In this document: piece by piece, positions 7,761-16,509 of the stretch
Layout: the number at the start of each line of letters is the position of its first letter
Numbering within the stretch: position 1 is the first letter of the stretch
Assembly (NCBI GenBank): GCA_028533045.1
Contig: JAQQAP010000009.1
Span: 21,509-85,508, forward strand
DNA from: Spirochaetales bacterium
GTDB lineage: Bacteria; Spirochaetota; Spirochaetia; DSM-2461
DNA: 64,000 nt
Direction of reading: 5' to 3'
The notes under the pieces: generated by a model
The model's database searches: none
What the model saw: the letters and a program-made list of their open reading frames with translations, nothing else
What the model was told of the DNA's origin: nothing
Program-made: the position numbers and the translations under genes

Positions 7761-8243
7761 CTAGCGACCTTCCTTATTAAATTGATTAACAAACATTTCT
7801 ATAATAAAAAGCAGGGACAGGATTCCAAAAGCCGGAATGGCGGCTCCCACCCAAATCATGGAGATCTGAGCGATATCGGAAATATCCCAAATCATAACTT
7901 TGGCGTATTTAAAACCTCGAATAGCAAAAATGGCGGACATGGCGGTCAAGGCCACTAGGACACCAAGATCCCAAATCTTGTTTACCACTTTGGACTTGCT
8001 CTTTTGCAGGAGGCTAACGGTAAAGTGAGTGCCTTCCCGTATACCAATGGAAGCACCCAGAAAAATAACCCAAATGAGGAGGAACCGGGCGATTTCCTCG
8101 GTCCATAGAAAATGGGGAAGAAAGGGTAGCAGTCTGGTTAGTACCTGAATAGATACGATCAGAAGAAGAACAGACATCAAAAAGGTCTGCAAGTATACCA
8201 GCCCCCGGTACATTTTATTCATAATATTCTTATACAAATTCAT
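7761..8243 (-). CDS. dctQ: TRAP transporter small permease (DctQ family)
   Basis: The small four-helix membrane subunit that partners DctM. It has 160 residues with four hydrophobic segments and the TEEIARFLLIWVIFLGASIGIREG signature, in which E-x-x-R-F is the family hallmark. It sits between dctP and dctM in the common P-Q-M order. A terminator-like hairpin in the dctP-dctQ gap suggests the two permeases are made in smaller amounts than the binding protein. Confidence 0.94.
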   Translation of the reverse strand: MNLYKNIMNKMYRGLVYLQTFLMSVLLLIVSIQVLTRLLPFLPHFLWTEEIARFLLIWVIFLGASIGIREGTHFTVSLLQKSKSKVVNKIWDLGVLVALTAMSAIFAIRGFKYAKVMIWDISDIAQISMIWVGAAIPAFGILSLLFIIEMFVNQFNKEGR

Positions 8244-8256
8244 TCTAAACCTTTTT

Positions 8257-8289
8257 AAAAAAGGATGCCCCCCGCAAGAGACATCCTTT
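8257..8289 (-). terminator. Intra-operon hairpin between dctP and dctQ
   Basis: On the minus strand AAGGATG and CATCCTT form a 7-bp stem around a loop of about 14 bases that ends in a G run, followed by a T run. It lies just after the dctP stop and before dctQ. It probably acts as a partial terminator or 3' stabiliser, giving excess binding protein relative to permease. Confidence 0.65.
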
Positions 8290-8296
8290 GATAAGA

Positions 8297-9322
8297 CTAT
8301 TCTACAGACTGAATAGCATTGTAGAGATCGGTGAAACCGTTTTCTTCAACGAATTCCATAAGAGCGGGAGTTGCTCTTCTTCTAAACTCAGCCTTGTCCT
8401 CGTCGGAGAACTCGTGAGCATAGGCAAGACCGGCATCTACAAGCTTGGCCAATTCGGCGTCAGCCATGTCAAGTTCGTACTGGGAACCGTATTCACCGGC
8501 TTCTTTACCGGCTTTAAGTACGGCAGCCTGAACGGTGGGAGACAATTTCTTAAAAGTAGATTCAGAGATAAAGAGAGGTCTAACGGTAATAGCATGCTCA
8601 TTCATGGTGTAGTGAGGAGCTACTTCGAAGAATCTCATGGAAGAGAATCCCACTTTTTCGTTTTCCAGACCCTGGATTACACCGGTCTGAACAGCACTGT
8701 AAACTTCGTCGTAAGCGATTACGGAAGGTACAGCACCTACCGAATCGAATACTTTAGCCCAGATGGGAGCACCCATTACACGAAGTTTAAAACCCTGGAG
8801 GGTATCCATGTCGGTAATGGCGTAGTTGGAAATGATGCTTCGGCTGGCACCACCGGCAAAACCGATGATTCGAATGTTACCCTTATCGATGGCTTCCTGC
8901 GCGATAGGAGCGAAATGCTCACTGGCAAGAACCTTGTTTCTGTGCTCAACACTCTTAAAAATAAGGGGCATATCTACAATGGCAATACTGGGGATTCTTT
9001 TGGAAATGTTACCGGGAGCCAGAATAGCGATGTCCACAGATTCTCCCTGGCTCATGAATCTGAAAAAGTCAGTTTCAACACCAAGAGCTTTGCTTTCACT
9101 AATCTGAAGGTCAATAACCACTTCGTCCTGATATTCGTTTACCAATTCACCAAACTTTTCGTAACATTTGTTAAAAGGGTGAGTAGAGTCGAACATTGAA
9201 GCAGCGACCAGAGTAATGACTTCCTTTTCTGCAGGAGCTGCAGCTTCTTTTTTAGAACAGCTTACAACCATAGAAAGGAGCAGTAATCCAAAAATTACCA
9301 TTTTAGTTAAAGATTTTCTCAT
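8297..9322 (-). CDS. dctP: TRAP transporter substrate-binding lipoprotein (DctP family)
   Basis: The periplasmic solute receptor of the TRAP system, anchored as a lipoprotein. It has 341 residues. The N-terminus is a lipoprotein signal with lipobox SMVVSC (Cys at about 22) followed by a charged spacer. The mature part shows the DctP pattern, including the conserved arginine region in TLQGFKLRVMGAPIWAKVFDSVGAVP and the AYDEVYSAVQTGVIQGLEN signature. A GGAGG site precedes the ATG at 9322. First gene of the dctPQM operon. The ligand is unknown. The DctP family mostly binds C4-dicarboxylates, sugar acids or similar carboxylates. Confidence 0.95.
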   Translation of the reverse strand: MRKSLTKMVIFGLLLLSMVVSCSKKEAAAPAEKEVITLVAASMFDSTHPFNKCYEKFGELVNEYQDEVVIDLQISESKALGVETDFFRFMSQGESVDIAILAPGNISKRIPSIAIVDMPLIFKSVEHRNKVLASEHFAPIAQEAIDKGNIRIIGFAGGASRSIISNYAITDMDTLQGFKLRVMGAPIWAKVFDSVGAVPSVIAYDEVYSAVQTGVIQGLENEKVGFSSMRFFEVAPHYTMNEHAITVRPLFISESTFKKLSPTVQAAVLKAGKEAGEYGSQYELDMADAELAKLVDAGLAYAHEFSDEDKAEFRRRATPALMEFVEENGFTDLYNAIQSVE

Positions 9323-9452
9323 AACTTCCTCCGAGAATTTTTAGCCGTCCGCTTTGACTTGCGACGGACGATAAGTTATTATCCTATTACATTTCTTTAA
9401 CGGTCAACGAAAAATAATTGGACAATTTTGTGATATAACAATGAAGGAGCTT

Positions 9453-10856
9453 ATGAAAAAGAAAAATAGTGCTAACCTTTTAACAGAACCCATAAATAAG
9501 CTTCTCTTCCGCTTATCCGCCCCCATTATGCTCTCTGCTCTTTTACGTACCTCCTACGATATGGTCGATATAATTTTTGCTTCCCGATTGGGAGGACTGC
9601 AGGTAGCTTCCATCGCGTTTGTGGGTCCTCTCTTTATGGCACTTCTTCACATCGGCCTGGGACTTTCCCTGGGGGGAGTGAGTATCATCGCCAAGGAAAT
9701 TGGCAAGGGTGACAGGGAACGGGCGTCTTCCTTTGCCAAAGAACTCCTTCTTCTCATGATTATTTTGGGTATCCTGATGACGGTCGGGGGGCTCCTCTTC
9801 TCCGACAGTCTCCTTAGGTTACTAGGGACTTCGGGAGAGTTCTTCAGTCAGGCTTCTATCTATACGAAAATCCGTTTCCTCAGCCTGATTTTCGCCCTTC
9901 TCTTCCAACTCTACCTCTCCTTCTATAACTCCCAAGGCAAGATGAGAATGTCCCTTTATATGACCATGGTGGGCCTGGTACTGAATGCCCTCCTTAACAC
10001 CCTTCTTATCTATGTTTATAAAATGGGAATTGCCGGATTGGCCTATGCCACTTTGCTAACCCAAGTCTTCCAGGCCCTCATCATCATGGTTCTCTACCAC
10101 AGGGAAGACCACAATTTTGACCTGAACTTCCTCCATCTTTTCAAAAAGCCCAATCTAAAACAGTGGCAAAAGCTCCTGAGAGTCGGCTCGCCCCTCTCTT
10201 TTTCCATGGGCAGCTCACCTCTGGGGCACCTTCTTATTAACTCTTTGATCGTAAGCTTTGGCTACGAAGTGGTGGCCGCCTTTGCCATAGGAAATCAGAT
10301 TAATACCATTTTCTGGGATCCCGCCACAGCTATTGGTCAGTCTATAGTTCCCCTTCTGGCACAGAACTGGGGCAACAGAGCGCTGGAACGGATGAAGAAA
10401 ATAATACGTAACGGTATGGTTTATACGGTTGTGTTCAGTACGGTGTGCGCCTTCCTTATACAGCTGGTTCTCAGACCGGTGGGAAGCTTTCTTTCCAAGG
10501 GTGATCCAATTATTACGGAACATGTGGTCGATTATATTCGGGTATGCGGTTGGGGGATTATTCCCTGGGGGATTTTTCAGACCTTCAGCGGTATCTTTAA
10601 CTCCTTTCAAAAAACCAAAGCCACCATGATCATGTCGATTATCCGCCTGTGGGGGATTCGGGTTCCCGCAGTCATCCTTCTTAAAACCTTCCTTCCCGCC
10701 ATTGGAGCTTACGCGGTTTGGGTAACCATCCCCCTTTCCAATCTTTTAACGGTAATTGCGGCCATAGTGCTCTATTACTCCTTTGTACCGGGAAAGATTT
10801 TTGGACCTTTGGAAAAACCGGATGGGAAAAAATCGATTTCTAATAATCCGGTTTAA
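9453..10856 (+). CDS. MATE-family multidrug exporter
   Basis: An inner-membrane exporter that moves drugs or metabolites out in exchange for cations. It has about 467 residues with 12 predicted helices in two MatE halves (LFRLSAPIMLSALLRTSYDMVD and the equivalent second half from about residue 235). I chose the ATG at 9453, preceded by AAGGAG. The in-frame ATG at 9441 has no ribosome binding site and would include that motif. A second MATE gene at 17496 is clearly related over its whole length. Its 3' end overlaps the convergent gene at 10840 by 17 bases. Substrate unknown. Confidence 0.93.
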   Translation: MKKKNSANLLTEPINKLLFRLSAPIMLSALLRTSYDMVDIIFASRLGGLQVASIAFVGPLFMALLHIGLGLSLGGVSIIAKEIGKGDRERASSFAKELLLLMIILGILMTVGGLLFSDSLLRLLGTSGEFFSQASIYTKIRFLSLIFALLFQLYLSFYNSQGKMRMSLYMTMVGLVLNALLNTLLIYVYKMGIAGLAYATLLTQVFQALIIMVLYHREDHNFDLNFLHLFKKPNLKQWQKLLRVGSPLSFSMGSSPLGHLLINSLIVSFGYEVVAAFAIGNQINTIFWDPATAIGQSIVPLLAQNWGNRALERMKKIIRNGMVYTVVFSTVCAFLIQLVLRPVGSFLSKGDPIITEHVVDYIRVCGWGIIPWGIFQTFSGIFNSFQKTKATMIMSIIRLWGIRVPAVILLKTFLPAIGAYAVWVTIPLSNLLTVIAAIVLYYSFVPGKIFGPLEKPDGKKSISNNPV

Positions 10857-11343
10857 CAACACGTAGGGGATATTTCCCCTTCTTGAGTTGAGTTATATCG
10901 CCCTGAACTGAGCTTGGGAGTCCTTCAATACGAATCAGCTTACCCTCGGGTGATTTAATCTCTATACAGGTGCTTATCTCTTCATCACTAAAGTAGTCGC
11001 AATAGTACACTGTATATTCGTACCCCTTATTGATAAAAATCACACTGTCATAGGTAAAGCCTAAATTAGCGGCACCCCGGGCTTCCCACTCATAGGTAAA
11101 AAGATCCCAAGACTTCTCCAGACTCTCAGGGAACTGCAATTCCACATTGTCCTCTGTTCCATAGCGGTAGACCAAATAAGCTCCTGACTTCTCCATAGCA
11201 ATGGCACAGACCTTGCCCGATTGAGTCCTGAACCGGTAAACAAGTTCTTCTGCGGGAGTCACATATAAATCACCAGCGGATAAAAGCCCCATGGTCAGTA
11301 GTAAAAACAAACAAAGTAGTAATTTCTTTAGGGATAGTTTCAT
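10840..11343 (-). CDS. Exported protein of unknown function
   Basis: A protein of 167 residues with a clear signal peptide (basic start, LLLCLFLLLTMGLLSAGD core, cleavage probably near residue 23). The mature region is mixed beta-type sequence with many aromatic residues and no family motif that I recognise. It converges on the MATE gene and overlaps its 3' end. Single gene, probably periplasmic. Nothing in the sequence indicates a function. Confidence 0.8.
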   Translation of the reverse strand: MKLSLKKLLLCLFLLLTMGLLSAGDLYVTPAEELVYRFRTQSGKVCAIAMEKSGAYLVYRYGTEDNVELQFPESLEKSWDLFTYEWEARGAANLGFTYDSVIFINKGYEYTVYYCDYFSDEEISTCIEIKSPEGKLIRIEGLPSSVQGDITQLKKGKYPLRVVKPDY

Positions 11344-11504
11344 AATTGTCCTCTCAAAGGGAATCTCAAAGTCACAACTAATATATCCCTTTCCTTAAAA
11401 ACTGACAAATAGGGGAAGTGGGGCTATAGTAATAAAAGAAACCAAGCAAATTCATTTGACAAGCCTGAGTCTTGAATTATTATTAATGCAAAGGAGTATA
11501 TCTA

Positions 11505-11807
11505 ATGGCAAAGAGTTTAGACAACGAAATGAAGGAGTTCTTTTCCGGACGTTCCTATAGTGACCTGGTACAGATCAAAAAAACCGTAACCAAAGAAATT
11601 GAAGATTTTCTTAATGACCGGCTTAAAATCGGTACGGTAGTAACGGTTGAAACCAAGGACAACAGCAAAACCAAGGGCAACTCCAGGGAAGAAACCAAAA
11701 TCTACGGTATCACGGAAGACTATTATATCCTTAAGGAAGGCGAAACGGTACTTAAAAAGAAGTACACCTTTGACGACTTCCTTACCATTGACGGTATGGA
11801 AGTGTAA
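11505..11807 (+). CDS. Small conserved-looking protein, unknown function
   Basis: A protein of 100 residues, rich in Lys and Glu, no signal peptide or membrane span. The first half looks helical (SDLVQIKKTVTKEIEDFLNDRL) and the second half beta-rich. The start has a good AAAGGAG site, and a TTGACA box about 44 bases upstream supports a dedicated promoter. It is a single transcription unit between an exported protein and a divergent regulator. I do not recognise the family. It may be a small cytosolic RNA- or protein-binding protein, but that is only a guess from composition. Confidence 0.75.
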   Translation: MAKSLDNEMKEFFSGRSYSDLVQIKKTVTKEIEDFLNDRLKIGTVVTVETKDNSKTKGNSREETKIYGITEDYYILKEGETVLKKKYTFDDFLTIDGMEV

Positions 11808-11866
11808 ATCTATCCCGGGCCGGGCAGAGTTATACGTGCCCTGTCCGTCCCTTGCGGATGAGAGTC

Positions 11867-12925
11867 CTAAAGACTCGCCCTCTCCACAACTTTTATTTCA
11901 TTTTTCCCTTCCAGTTCCTTTTCTCCTTCTATCATACGAATCATATTCTCAAAACAGATACGGGCATCCTCAAAAAGGGGAATACTTATACTGGAGAGAG
12001 GGGTTATCAGCAAAGAACAAAAAGGAAAATCGTTCACCCCGATAATCCCAATCTCTTCGGGAACCTTCTTCCCGGCCAGAACAGCACAATTAACAAGTTC
12101 TGTCCCCAGCCAGTCATCGACACAAAAGAAAGCGGTTCTTTCTTTAATCCCGGAAAGCTTTTTAATTAACTCATCACGGGGAAAATCCTTTTGGGAGAGA
12201 AGATTTTCTTTTAAAAGTGGCAAAGATTTTTCCTGGAGAATAGCAAGAAAATCATCGTATCGCTTTTTTCTTACCGGGTTATTGTCATTGAAATAAATCC
12301 CCATGGCCTGGTATTTTTTTTCCAGGATTTTCTCGATTCCCGTTAAAACGACCTGCTTCTCCTCATGCATAATAGAAGGAGAATCAACCTCGTCACAATA
12401 GGTATCGGAACCATAAAAATAGAAGGGGATTCCCTTCTCTTCCAGTATTTTCTTTCCTTGAGAATACCCCTTCATATCCCTGAAGAAAATAACACCCTTT
12501 ATATCCCTGTAATAAAGCTCCAAGTGTTCCAATTTTTCCAGGAACTTCTCCGAGTTAATGGAACAGGGATAATAGTGGTGATCCTCTTCATCAAGATAAT
12601 CCATAATACCCGCCATAAACCGCATATAAGCAAAGTGGCGCTCCCTTATCTGGGCGTTGTAATTCGAGACAATGAGTATGGAATGGGTCTGGCTCTTCGG
12701 GGCCACATAGGTCCCTTTTCCGTGGATCCGGTATATAAGCCCTTCCTTCTCCATATCATCAAGGGCTTTTCTGGCCGTGGTAATGGTAACCTTGAAAGTC
12801 TTAATGATATTTGGCTGGGAAAGGAAGATATCATGGGCAACCAATTTTTCTTCAATAATGATTTTGGTAAGTTCTTTCTTTAGCCAAATGTAACGTGGTT
12901 CTTCATCTTTTTTAGGAGGGGCCAT
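11867..12925 (-). CDS. GntR-type regulator with PBP1-like ligand domain
   Basis: A transcription regulator of 352 residues: an N-terminal GntR winged helix (about residues 10-75, with ITTARKALDDMEKEGLIYRIHGKGTYV) and a C-terminal LacI/PBP1-like sugar-binding domain (about 85-345, IGIIGVNDFPFCSLLITPLSSISIP near the end). This layout is that of AraR-type regulators. It is transcribed away from the deacetylase lipoprotein at 13069, and a perfect 14-bp palindrome overlaps the start of that gene's transcript. The simplest reading is that it represses its divergent neighbour and perhaps itself until a saccharide binds. The effector is unknown. Confidence 0.88.
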   Translation of the reverse strand: MAPPKKDEEPRYIWLKKELTKIIIEEKLVAHDIFLSQPNIIKTFKVTITTARKALDDMEKEGLIYRIHGKGTYVAPKSQTHSILIVSNYNAQIRERHFAYMRFMAGIMDYLDEEDHHYYPCSINSEKFLEKLEHLELYYRDIKGVIFFRDMKGYSQGKKILEEKGIPFYFYGSDTYCDEVDSPSIMHEEKQVVLTGIEKILEKKYQAMGIYFNDNNPVRKKRYDDFLAILQEKSLPLLKENLLSQKDFPRDELIKKLSGIKERTAFFCVDDWLGTELVNCAVLAGKKVPEEIGIIGVNDFPFCSLLITPLSSISIPLFEDARICFENMIRMIEGEKELEGKNEIKVVERASL

Positions 12926-13002
12926 GGGAAAAATCTACCATTTTCCCGTCTCAATAGCAAGATTATAGAGGTTTATCAATTTTAAGAGAAAAAAAGTTTT
13001 TC

Positions 13003-13030
13003 TTGACAGATACAGAATGGAGTGTACAAT
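13003..13030 (+). promoter_or_regulatory. Promoter of the deacetylase-CBM lipoprotein gene
   Basis: A perfect TTGACA -35 box is followed after 16 bases by TACAAT. Transcription should begin at about 13037, inside the palindrome at 13034-13047, and the gene starts at 13069 behind AAGGAG. Confidence 0.8.
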
Positions 13031-13033
13031 CTC

Positions 13034-13047
13034 CTTATCCGGATAAG
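13034..13047. promoter_or_regulatory. Palindromic operator, probably for the GntR-type regulator
   Basis: CTTATCCGGATAAG is a perfect 14-bp inverted repeat that covers the expected transcription start of the 13069 gene. Its length, symmetry and position fit a repressor site. The divergently encoded GntR/PBP1 regulator is the natural candidate to bind it. Binding itself is inference. Confidence 0.65.
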
Positions 13048-13068
13048 TTACTTTTTAAGGAGTTGTAA

Positions 13069-14433
13069 ATGAAAAAAATATCTATTTGTCTTGTCCTCTT
13101 ATCCATAGTCGTTATAATGACAAGTTGTCTGAGTGAAGGCAAAGCCAACACAGCGGAGGAGCCATTGATTGTCCAGGGTCCCATAGTCATCTTAAAACTC
13201 GATGATTTAAGGGATAATTCGGTAGATAAATTCACCCCGGTTGCCAATTATATCCTGGAAAATAACCTTAAGGCCTCCTTTGGGATTAATGGTAAATACC
13301 TGGAAGGGAAAACAGAAGATGACCTGTTTGTTGTCTCTTCAAAATACTGGGACAGCACGGGAAATATTGAGATATGGCATCACGGATGGGACCACAGCAA
13401 AGCCTCTGACAGGTCCTGGTACGAATATAAAGGCCGCGATAAGGATGAGCGGACCGAATATGCCGACCTTACCACAAACAGCAATTACGAAAGACAGTTA
13501 AGGGACTTTCAGAAAAACCAGGAAATTGTTAAAGAGGTCCTTGGTATTACCATGCATACCTTTGGTTCTCCCTACAACCAGAATGACGAAACTTTTACAG
13601 AAGTTATCAATCAGTTTCCCGAAATGAAAGTGGTATTCTTCCCCCGGACCCCTCTCACAAAGCAGATTGGCCTCTCCATAACCACCGATGCAGGAAGACT
13701 GAACATAGAGAACGGGGGCACCGGAAAAGCCGACTACGACTACTTTCTGGCCAACTACGAAAGCTATGACAAAACCATGGATTATATGGTCCTCCAGGCC
13801 CACCCGGGTTACTTCAACGAAGAGGGACTTGAAGCCTTCAAGCAAATCTGTGCCTATCTCGTAGCCCAGGGACATACGTTCATGACTCCCTATGAGTACT
13901 TTATGTACAAAACAGGCGGCGAAATGCCCGAGCCAAAGGAAGTATTGACTCCTCCCCCGGTGGAAGAACTGGTTCTGGGGACCACAAATATTCTTGTGAA
14001 TGGAGATTTTGCCGGCAGTGATAGCTCCCCCTGGTCTGTCTATAATGCCGAATCGGCCGATTCCGAATTAAGCATAGTAGACGGAGAAGCCTATATGAAT
14101 ATCCTTAACCCCGGAGCCAACGCCTGGGATGTCCAGCTTAAACAGGGAGAAATTCAGCTTGAACAGGGGAAAAGATACCGCGTAGTTTTTACGGCCCGGG
14201 CCGAAGGGGAAGAGAGAACTATTGAGAGTAATGTGATAGATGACCTGAACACAAAACTCTCCTATTCCAACAAGGAAACCTTTACCATCACAAAGGATGC
14301 AAAGGAGTTTTACTACGACTTTTCCATGTATGAAGCAACAACCCAGACGGGAAGGCTCAGATTCAGGCTGGGAAAACTCGAAGGAAATGTCTTTATTGAT
14401 AATGTCGCTCTTTACGAGTATGTCCCCAAATAG
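13069..14433 (+). CDS. Polysaccharide deacetylase-like lipoprotein with C-terminal CBM
   Basis: A two-domain exported protein of 454 residues. The lipoprotein signal ends at lipobox IMTSC (Cys about 22). Residues 45-290 look like a deacetylase-type TIM-barrel fold: an early LKLDDLRDN acidic motif, then IEIWHHGWDHS with clustered histidines and aspartate, and MHTFGSPYN. The C-terminal 150 residues (NILVNGDF...PWSVYN to the end) have the start and finish (FIDNVALYEY) of a CBM4/9-type sugar-binding domain. It is probably a surface enzyme acting on an acetylated or otherwise modified polysaccharide. Expression appears to be controlled by the divergent GntR/PBP1 regulator through the 13034 palindrome. 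Confidence 0.82.
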   Translation: MKKISICLVLLSIVVIMTSCLSEGKANTAEEPLIVQGPIVILKLDDLRDNSVDKFTPVANYILENNLKASFGINGKYLEGKTEDDLFVVSSKYWDSTGNIEIWHHGWDHSKASDRSWYEYKGRDKDERTEYADLTTNSNYERQLRDFQKNQEIVKEVLGITMHTFGSPYNQNDETFTEVINQFPEMKVVFFPRTPLTKQIGLSITTDAGRLNIENGGTGKADYDYFLANYESYDKTMDYMVLQAHPGYFNEEGLEAFKQICAYLVAQGHTFMTPYEYFMYKTGGEMPEPKEVLTPPPVEELVLGTTNILVNGDFAGSDSSPWSVYNAESADSELSIVDGEAYMNILNPGANAWDVQLKQGEIQLEQGKRYRVVFTARAEGEERTIESNVIDDLNTKLSYSNKETFTITKDAKEFYYDFSMYEATTQTGRLRFRLGKLEGNVFIDNVALYEYVPK

Positions 14434-14444
14434 GGATAGGCTGT

Positions 14445-14480
14445 GGGGGCTGACATATTGAATATGAATGGCAGCCCCCC
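14445..14480. terminator. Shared hairpin between convergent genes
   Basis: GGGGGCTG and CAGCCCCC-type arms with an inner CAT...ATG pairing form a strong hairpin between the stops of two convergent genes (14433 and 14497). T runs are weak on both sides, so it may serve as a bidirectional 3' end rather than a classic terminator. Confidence 0.55.
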
Positions 14481-14496
14481 AACATGAGAGGATTTA

Positions 14497-16287
14497 CTAT
14501 TTTGATCCGTAGATAATCTGGTAATCCATCTCCTTACCCTTTTCCCACCATGCTGCGGGTTCAACGCTCCAGTTGCCCAGCGCTTCGGGGGTAACGGTTC
14601 CGGCGTTTTCAATCCACTTCATCAGGTAGTAACGCAGATCGATATCGGTGGAGTCGATGGTCTTGGCAGCAATGGCCGCTTTATCCAGACCGGCCCCCTT
14701 AGTCAGGTGTCCGCCCCCGCCGGAAGCCCGGTAGGAGTTTATAGCCACTTTGTAGAGGGCGCTCTCGTCAAAGGTTCTGCCGTCGCTAAAGCCATTGATG
14801 GTAATGCGGTCGCCCGGTTCTTTGGACACGTCCACAACGTAGTCAATGCCGGCGGCGGAATCGTAGTTGTAGTAACGGGTCACCGTATCGTAGGAGCTGT
14901 ATCTTTCGTTCCAGATCATCTCACCGTTTTCGTCTTTTTTAAAGGCGATGAGGTGGTCATCGGGCCCGGCCATGGTATTGAACCAACCGCCGTAGGAGTA
15001 CTCCATAAAGTCCTTAATCTCCTTTCCGGTCAGTTCCATGGTGTAAAGCAGGTTCTCGTACTTGTAAAGCTGGAACATGTCGCGTACGTAAACTTCTCCT
15101 TCGCTGATCTCTGCATTGGAGGAAAGGGGGGCGGCGAAGGAAACATCCGCACCGGTCAATTCAAGCTGGATCACATGAATCAGGTCCACAAAGGGAGCGT
15201 CCTGGAACATGGCTTCCGGAGAAGCGATGGTCCTGGTGAAGGTTCCGATGGGTTTGCCCACGTAATCCTTAACCTCCTGGGTCAAATCAGCAAATACTTC
15301 GGAGAATTCGCTGTCAACGGGGAGTTCATTACCGTCGGTAATGTCGCCGGAGACTGTGATGTCCCATTCGTCGGTTTCTTCCTGATAATCCATGATGAAG
15401 GTGGCCGAAGCGATGGCCCGGGCCGCATTCAGTCCGCCCAGAACCAGAACGTCGTTCCCTTCGCTGTCCTGGACCACATCGTTATGGGTCTGATGGTCAT
15501 GACCGGTAAGAACCAGGTCGAATCCGGGAACCTGTTCGGCCACCAGAAGGGAAGCGTTCGGGTTCAGACTGTCCGTTTCGCCGTAGCCGCTGTAGGTAAA
15601 GTCGGTTCCTGCGTGAAAAAGACCGATAAGCACGTCGGGCTCTTCCTTCTCTTCGATAAGGGGAACCCAGGTCTGGGCGGTCTCTACCATTCCCTTGAAT
15701 TCCATACCTTCCCAAAGGTTTTCCGGAAGCCAGGTGGGGACGCCGGGGGTACACATCCCCAGTACGACGATCTTGGCGCCGTTCATTTCGAAAACTTCGT
15801 AGGGCTGGAAGTAGGGTTTGTCCGAACCTGCCACAACCACATTGGCTGCCAGCCAGGGGAAGTCGAACTCATCCACAAGCTTATCATAAACGGCGTGTCC
15901 CGCTTCTATATCGTGATTTCCCACGGAACCGGCGTCATAATCCATATAATTCATCATTTCTGCAGCGATATGGGGTTTGTCCACCGCTTCGAAGTTGGAA
16001 TAGTAGACAATGGGCTGGCCCTGGAGGATATCGCCATTGTCCAGAAGAAGTACTTCCTGGTTCTCCTTGGCTCTTTCCTCTTTTACGAGGCTGTATACCT
16101 GGGCGAGGCTGGTATCGGTCTCTTTGTCCTTTATGAAGTCGTAGGGAACGAGAGAACCGTGTACATCGGTGGTTTCGATGACTTTAAGGACGAAATCCTG
16201 GGGCGGTTCTTTTCGGAAACTCTGACAACCGCTAATAAATAGGGCGGACAGCAACGCAGCAACTATGCTTACAATAGGTCTTTTCAT
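14497..16287 (-). CDS. 5'-nucleotidase / cyclic phosphodiesterase lipoprotein (UshA/CpdB family)
   Basis: An exported metallophosphoesterase that probably dephosphorylates nucleotides outside the cytoplasm. It has 596 residues with lipobox LFISGC (Cys about 21). The N-terminal metal-binding domain has TTDVHGS, LDNGDILQGQP, GSVGNHDIE and LTGHDHQTHND, all expected metal ligands. The C-terminal substrate domain (about 345-560) follows. CpdB-like rather than UshA-like features (DNGDxLQGxP) favour 2',3'-cyclic nucleotides, but specificity is not certain. The nearby adenine/adenosine deaminase at 16510 fits purine salvage, although it is divergently transcribed. Confidence 0.9.
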   Translation of the reverse strand: MKRPIVSIVAALLSALFISGCQSFRKEPPQDFVLKVIETTDVHGSLVPYDFIKDKETDTSLAQVYSLVKEERAKENQEVLLLDNGDILQGQPIVYYSNFEAVDKPHIAAEMMNYMDYDAGSVGNHDIEAGHAVYDKLVDEFDFPWLAANVVVAGSDKPYFQPYEVFEMNGAKIVVLGMCTPGVPTWLPENLWEGMEFKGMVETAQTWVPLIEEKEEPDVLIGLFHAGTDFTYSGYGETDSLNPNASLLVAEQVPGFDLVLTGHDHQTHNDVVQDSEGNDVLVLGGLNAARAIASATFIMDYQEETDEWDITVSGDITDGNELPVDSEFSEVFADLTQEVKDYVGKPIGTFTRTIASPEAMFQDAPFVDLIHVIQLELTGADVSFAAPLSSNAEISEGEVYVRDMFQLYKYENLLYTMELTGKEIKDFMEYSYGGWFNTMAGPDDHLIAFKKDENGEMIWNERYSSYDTVTRYYNYDSAAGIDYVVDVSKEPGDRITINGFSDGRTFDESALYKVAINSYRASGGGGHLTKGAGLDKAAIAAKTIDSTDIDLRYYLMKWIENAGTVTPEALGNWSVEPAAWWEKGKEMDYQIIYGSK

Positions 16288-16509
16288 TTATGACTCCTCT
16301 TATCTAAATTCATAGTATTAATGAAAGGGAAATGTCAAAGGATTTGCAAGGGAGTCTTTATGTATTTTTGGTTAGTCCTGTAGACAAATATAAAATAAGA
16401 GGTGATATAAGAAAAAACATTTTCAATTATATCGAGCTGTCCTATACTACTATAAGACGACATGGGAACTTAAGAACACTAAGCCCCATAATATATGAGG
16501 AGTTTTCAG

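Noticed and set aside
8288..9199. 303-codon ORF opposite dctP
   Set aside because: Antisense shadow of the binding-protein gene, which has a clear lipoprotein signal and family motifs.
9340..9375. Riboswitch in the dctP leader
   Set aside because: CGTCC/GGACG arms exist, but the stem is imperfect, the region is short and no known aptamer core is present.
14707..16242. 511-codon ORF opposite the UshA-like gene
   Set aside because: It is the antisense shadow of the well-supported nucleotidase gene and has no family motif or ribosome binding site.
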